Shown piece by piece: positions 14,633 through 16,907 of a stretch of 16,907 bases of DNA. Under the pieces are notes generated by a model. It was not told the origin of the DNA. It made no database searches and saw only the letters and a program-made list of their open reading frames with translations. The stretch spans positions 1 through 16,907 of the forward strand of contig JAFYNW010000036.1 of assembly GCA_017547995.1 (NCBI GenBank). The letters are read 5' to 3'. The position numbers were made by a program, and so were the translations under genes. This DNA comes from Clostridia bacterium (GTDB lineage Bacteria > Bacillota > Clostridia > Oscillospirales > Butyricicoccaceae). Numbering within the stretch: the stretch's first letter is position 1; each line of letters begins with the position of its first letter.

Positions 14633-14977
14633 ATGATTAAAAGATCATCACAAATCCGTTATCTTATGCGTTCCGGTCTCGCAGGCGGCGAAGGCAACGT
14701 TGGTACAAATTACCTTTTAGAGCCAGAAGAAACTCATGGTAAGTGCAGAGTGTGCAATATTCTCACTATCGAGCCTGGTTCTTCTATCGGTCTGCATACT
14801 CACGAAAAGGACGTAGAGATTTATTATCTCCTCGAGGGCGAACTTTGTTGTACGGCTAATGGTAAAGAAGAAACACTTTACAGTGGCGATGTTACCTTTA
14901 CTGGTGTTGGTGAATCCCACAGCATAATCAATAAGTCCGACAAACCTGCAAAACTTCTTGCAATCGTTATAAACTAA
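14633..14977 (+). CDS. Small single-domain cupin protein
   Basis: A 114-residue beta-barrel protein. Cupin motif 1 is complete: GLHTHEKDVEIYYLLEGE, with two histidines and a glutamate as metal ligands (HTH...E). Motif 2 is GDVTFTGVGESHSIIN, with the third histidine, although the usual proline is glycine. It therefore probably binds a divalent metal; a catalytic or sensing role cannot be chosen from the sequence. The start is ATG 14633, because AAGGAG at 14619-14624 is 8 nt upstream; the in-frame TTG at 14627 would be only 2 nt from the SD. It is a single-gene unit with its own promoter and a terminator 108 nt downstream, divergent from the ATC-hydrolase/GNAT pair. Confidence 0.9.
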   Translation: MIKRSSQIRYLMRSGLAGGEGNVGTNYLLEPEETHGKCRVCNILTIEPGSSIGLHTHEKDVEIYYLLEGELCCTANGKEETLYSGDVTFTGVGESHSIINKSDKPAKLLAIVIN

Positions 14978-15262
14978 TTGTACTTCATTTCAGCTCAAAT
15001 GTCAATTTGTATGAATAAAATATAGATTTATTATATTTTTCTGCAGTTGAAACTTCCCGGTTAAATATTTTCATAAACTGTCATAACACCCTTCTGCAGG
15101 CATTGCAGAGGGGTGTTTTTTCATCATTTATTCAGTAAAGTCATCAGCCTTTACACCTATTTTGATATAATGATTTTCGAATCTTTTTCCAAATACCGTC
15201 ATCATTTTCTCATTTTATAAATATATTTATTGTCTTTCGCTATTTATACTGCCACAAATAAG
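14978..15262. other. AT-rich intergenic spacer, no convincing gene
   Basis: Apart from the terminator at 15085-15121 I see no supported feature here. The minus strand has three short open frames (29, 18 and 25 codons), none with a usable SD or recognisable product. The spacer ends at the promoter of the fourth M42 gene. A small RNA or a decayed gene cannot be excluded by eye. Confidence 0.5.
15085..15121 (+). terminator. Intrinsic terminator behind the cupin gene
   Basis: A 14-bp stem with one G-T pair (15085-15098 with 15104-15117; arms AACACCCTTCTGCA and TGCAGAGGGGTGTT) encloses a 5-nt loop. It is followed by a run of six T's ending at 15121. The T-run is on the plus strand only, so it works in the direction of the cupin gene and shields the fourth M42 gene from read-through. 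Confidence 0.88.
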
Positions 15263-15291
15263 TTGTATTTTATTTAATTATATGGTATAAT
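15263..15291 (+). promoter_or_regulatory. Extended -10 sigma-A promoter of the fourth M42 gene and rarA-like gene
   Basis: The -35 is TTGTAT (15263-15268), the spacer is 17 nt, and the -10 is a perfect TATAAT (15286-15291) preceded by TGG, giving an extended -10. It lies about 36 nt before the start codon at 15327. Confidence 0.85.
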
Positions 15292-15326
15292 GTGTACATA
15301 TTAATTTTCTTGGAGGATGTTTCAAT

Positions 15327-16355
15327 ATGAAAGAAAATCTCAAGCAGTATATGATGACTCAGCTCGAAAACCTCATCAATATACCAAGCCCAACAGGCTA
15401 CACAAAGGAAGTTCAGAAGTATCTCGTAGACGAACTCACATCTATGGGCTATGCTCCTACAACACTCCATAAGGGCGGCGTTGTATGTGATATCGGCGGC
15501 GAAGGCAATGCTATTATGCTCGCTGCTCACTGCGATACACTTGGTGCTGTTGTAAAGACAGTTAAGTCCAACGGTGCTCTCAGAGTTATCAACGTTGGCG
15601 GTCTTAACCCTAACAATGTTGAAACAGAACACGTTACAGTTATTACACGTTTTAACGGTACATACGAAGGTACATTCCAGATTGAAAACGCTTCTTCTCA
15701 CGTAAATAAGGACGTTAATGCTGCTCGTTCTTTCGATGGTAATCTCGAAGTTCTTCTTGATGAAGACGTACATTCCGCAGCTGAAACAAAGGCTCTCGGC
15801 ATCGAAAACGGCGACTTCATTGCTGTTAACCCACGTTACACAGTAACAAGCAAGGGCTATATCAAGAGCCGTTTCCTCGACGACAAGGCTTCTGCAGCTG
15901 TTCTCCTCGCAATGGCTAAGGCTATCAAGGATGGAGATTTCAAGCCAACACGTAAGATTTACATCAACTTCACAGTATACGAAGAAGTTGGTCACGGTGG
16001 TGCAGCAGGTATCCCAGCTGACGTTATGGATATGATTTCTGTCGATATGGGTTGCGTTGGTAACGGCCTCAACTGTACAGAAAAGCAGGTTTCCATCTGT
16101 GCAAAGGATGGCGGCGGCCCTTACAACTACGATCTTACAACAGATCTCATCAAGGCTGCTAAGGAAGCTGGCGTTGACTACGCAGTAGATATTTACCAGT
16201 TCTACGGCTCCGACGTTAACGTAACTCTCAAGGCTGGTCACGATATCAGACACGGTCTTATCGGCCCTGGCGTTTATGCTTCCCACGGTTACGAAAGAAG
16301 CCATATCGAAGGCCTCAAGAACACATATAAGCTTCTCACAGCTTATCTCGGCTAA
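15327..16355 (+). CDS. M42 family metallopeptidase, fourth copy, separate from the tandem trio
   Basis: A 342-residue dinuclear-metal peptidase of the M42 type. Ligand positions are H68 and D70 in AAHCDTLGAVV, the DD pair in RFLDDKASA (185-186), E219/E220 in YEEVGHGG, D240 in SVDMGCVG, and a C-terminal histidine (H320 or H325) in YASHGYERSH. It differs from the other three around the active site (HCDTLG, DDKAS, and SHGYERSH in place of RYMHSP), so it belongs to another subgroup of the family and may have other specificity. ATG 15327 has GGAGG at 15312-15316. Its codon use is extreme: no in-frame TTA, CTA or TCA in the whole gene, which suggests high expression. Its stop overlaps the next start in TAATG. 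Confidence 0.88.
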   Translation: MKENLKQYMMTQLENLINIPSPTGYTKEVQKYLVDELTSMGYAPTTLHKGGVVCDIGGEGNAIMLAAHCDTLGAVVKTVKSNGALRVINVGGLNPNNVETEHVTVITRFNGTYEGTFQIENASSHVNKDVNAARSFDGNLEVLLDEDVHSAAETKALGIENGDFIAVNPRYTVTSKGYIKSRFLDDKASAAVLLAMAKAIKDGDFKPTRKIYINFTVYEEVGHGGAAGIPADVMDMISVDMGCVGNGLNCTEKQVSICAKDGGGPYNYDLTTDLIKAAKEAGVDYAVDIYQFYGSDVNVTLKAGHDIRHGLIGPGVYASHGYERSHIEGLKNTYKLLTAYLG

Positions 16356-16907
16356 TGTACAGACCATTTGCAGATAAATATCGCCCCACTACACTTGAAA
16401 ATGTGGTGGGGCAACGACACATTCTTGGCAAAGATGGTGTTTTAAGCCGTATCTGTAACAGCGGAAATATTCCCAATATGATTTTCTACGGTCCTTCCGG
16501 CACCGGGAAAACCACCGTTGCACAGATTATTGCCAACAATACAAATCGCACTCTTCACAAGCTGAATGCGACCAACGCCTCAATAAGTGATATAAAAGAA
16601 ATAGTTTCTTCCCTCGATACATTTATGGCGCCTAACGGTGTCCTTCTATATCTTGACGAAATTCAGTATTTCAATAAAAAGCAGCAGCAGTCACTGCTCG
16701 AGTTTATTGAAAGTGGCAAGATTACTCTTATTGCTTCCACAACCGAAAATCCATACTTCTACGTTTTCAATGCTATTATAAGCCGTAGCACAGTGTTCGA
16801 ATTCAAGCCTGTCGAAAAACAGGATATTGCTCAGGCTATAATGCGTGTTGTAAAGCAGATTGAATCGGAAGAAAACATTTCTCTTACTATTGATGACGGC
16901 GTTATAG
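16355..16907 (+). CDS. rarA: RarA/MgsA-like AAA+ ATPase, N-terminal part (runs off the right edge)
   Basis: The reading frame opens with ATG at 16355-16357, overlapping the stop of the M42 gene, and stays open for 184 codons to the window edge. It begins MYRPFADKYRPTTLENVVGQ and has Walker A GPSGTGKTT (46-54), Walker B LLYLDEIQYFN (97-107), sensor 1 ASTTENP (127-133) and SRS at 143-145, all in RarA order (canonical forms are DEIHRFN and GATTENP). Known RarA proteins act at stalled replication forks and contact single-strand binding protein. The start lies right before the first conserved block, so the longer N-terminal extension seen in some relatives is absent. No SD is visible, so coupling to the M42 gene is likely. 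Its codon use (TTA, CTA, TCA present) is unlike that gene. Confidence 0.85.
   Translation, partial: MYRPFADKYRPTTLENVVGQRHILGKDGVLSRICNSGNIPNMIFYGPSGTGKTTVAQIIANNTNRTLHKLNATNASISDIKEIVSSLDTFMAPNGVLLYLDEIQYFNKKQQQSLLEFIESGKITLIASTTENPYFYVFNAIISRSTVFEFKPVEKQDIAQAIMRVVKQIESEENISLTIDDGVI

Noticed and set aside
14985..15205. Three short minus-strand frames in a row (15205-15128, 15127-15071 and 15074-14985; 25, 18 and 29 codons)
   Set aside because: They touch or overlap end to end, which is suggestive, but none has a usable SD, the middle one runs through the terminator palindrome, and the products resemble nothing known. Chance or a decayed gene is more likely.
1..16907. Mobile elements, phage genes, CRISPR repeats, toxin-antitoxin or defence systems
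   Set aside because: I looked for transposase or integrase motifs, flanking inverted repeats, regularly spaced repeats and small paired genes and found none. All long frames are housekeeping or metabolic families.

Overview
The window looks like core chromosome of a low-to-moderate GC Clostridia member (Bacillota), plausibly an Oscillospiraceae/Ruminococcaceae-type gut anaerobe. This rests on strong AGGAGG-type ribosome binding sites, near-consensus sigma-A promoters, a glmS ribozyme (typical of Gram-positive glmS leaders), a MurD with a GSDGKTT P-loop, a small sigma factor resembling SigH, and abundant M42 peptidases. The taxonomic placement is inference; nothing in the window names the species. 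I see no phage genes, insertion sequences, CRISPR array, rRNA or tRNA.

Left part (1-8371), all genes on the minus strand, read right to left: a YnbB-like PLP enzyme, ruvC, ruvA, ruvB and glmM form one very tightly packed unit (gaps of 0-15 nt, with SD sequences overlapping stop codons). A hairpin follows glmM, then a glmS ribozyme in the leader of glmS. Beyond glmS lie a SigH-like sigma factor with its own promoter, a double zinc-ribbon protein, a terminator, and the first 154 codons of a radical SAM protein that runs off the left edge. The unit pairs Holliday-junction processing (RuvABC) with amino-sugar supply for peptidoglycan (GlmM, GlmS). The ribozyme should let GlcN6P shut down glmS without touching glmM.

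Centre (8404-8860): RNase P RNA (rnpB, class A, minus strand) and, divergently, murD, each with its own near-consensus promoter in the 107-nt gap between them. The ynbB-ruv-glmM unit begins only about 33 nt downstream of the rnpB 3' end.

Right part (8862-16907): murD is followed on the plus strand by three tandem paralogous M42 metallopeptidases and a bidirectional terminator. A convergent minus-strand pair (GNAT acetyltransferase and an L-2-amino-thiazoline-4-carboxylate hydrolase family protein) comes next, then a divergent small cupin with its own promoter and terminator. A roughly 350-nt mostly empty spacer leads to a fourth M42 peptidase from an extended -10 promoter, which overlaps by 1 nt the start of a RarA/MgsA-like AAA+ ATPase cut by the right edge.

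I did not find an undescribed system. The most interesting items are the glmS ribozyme with an apparent extra hairpin in its core and a 17-codon leader ORF running through it, the unusual ynbB-ruvCAB-glmM-[ribozyme]-glmS layout abutting rnpB, and the cluster of four M42 peptidases with highly biased codon use.
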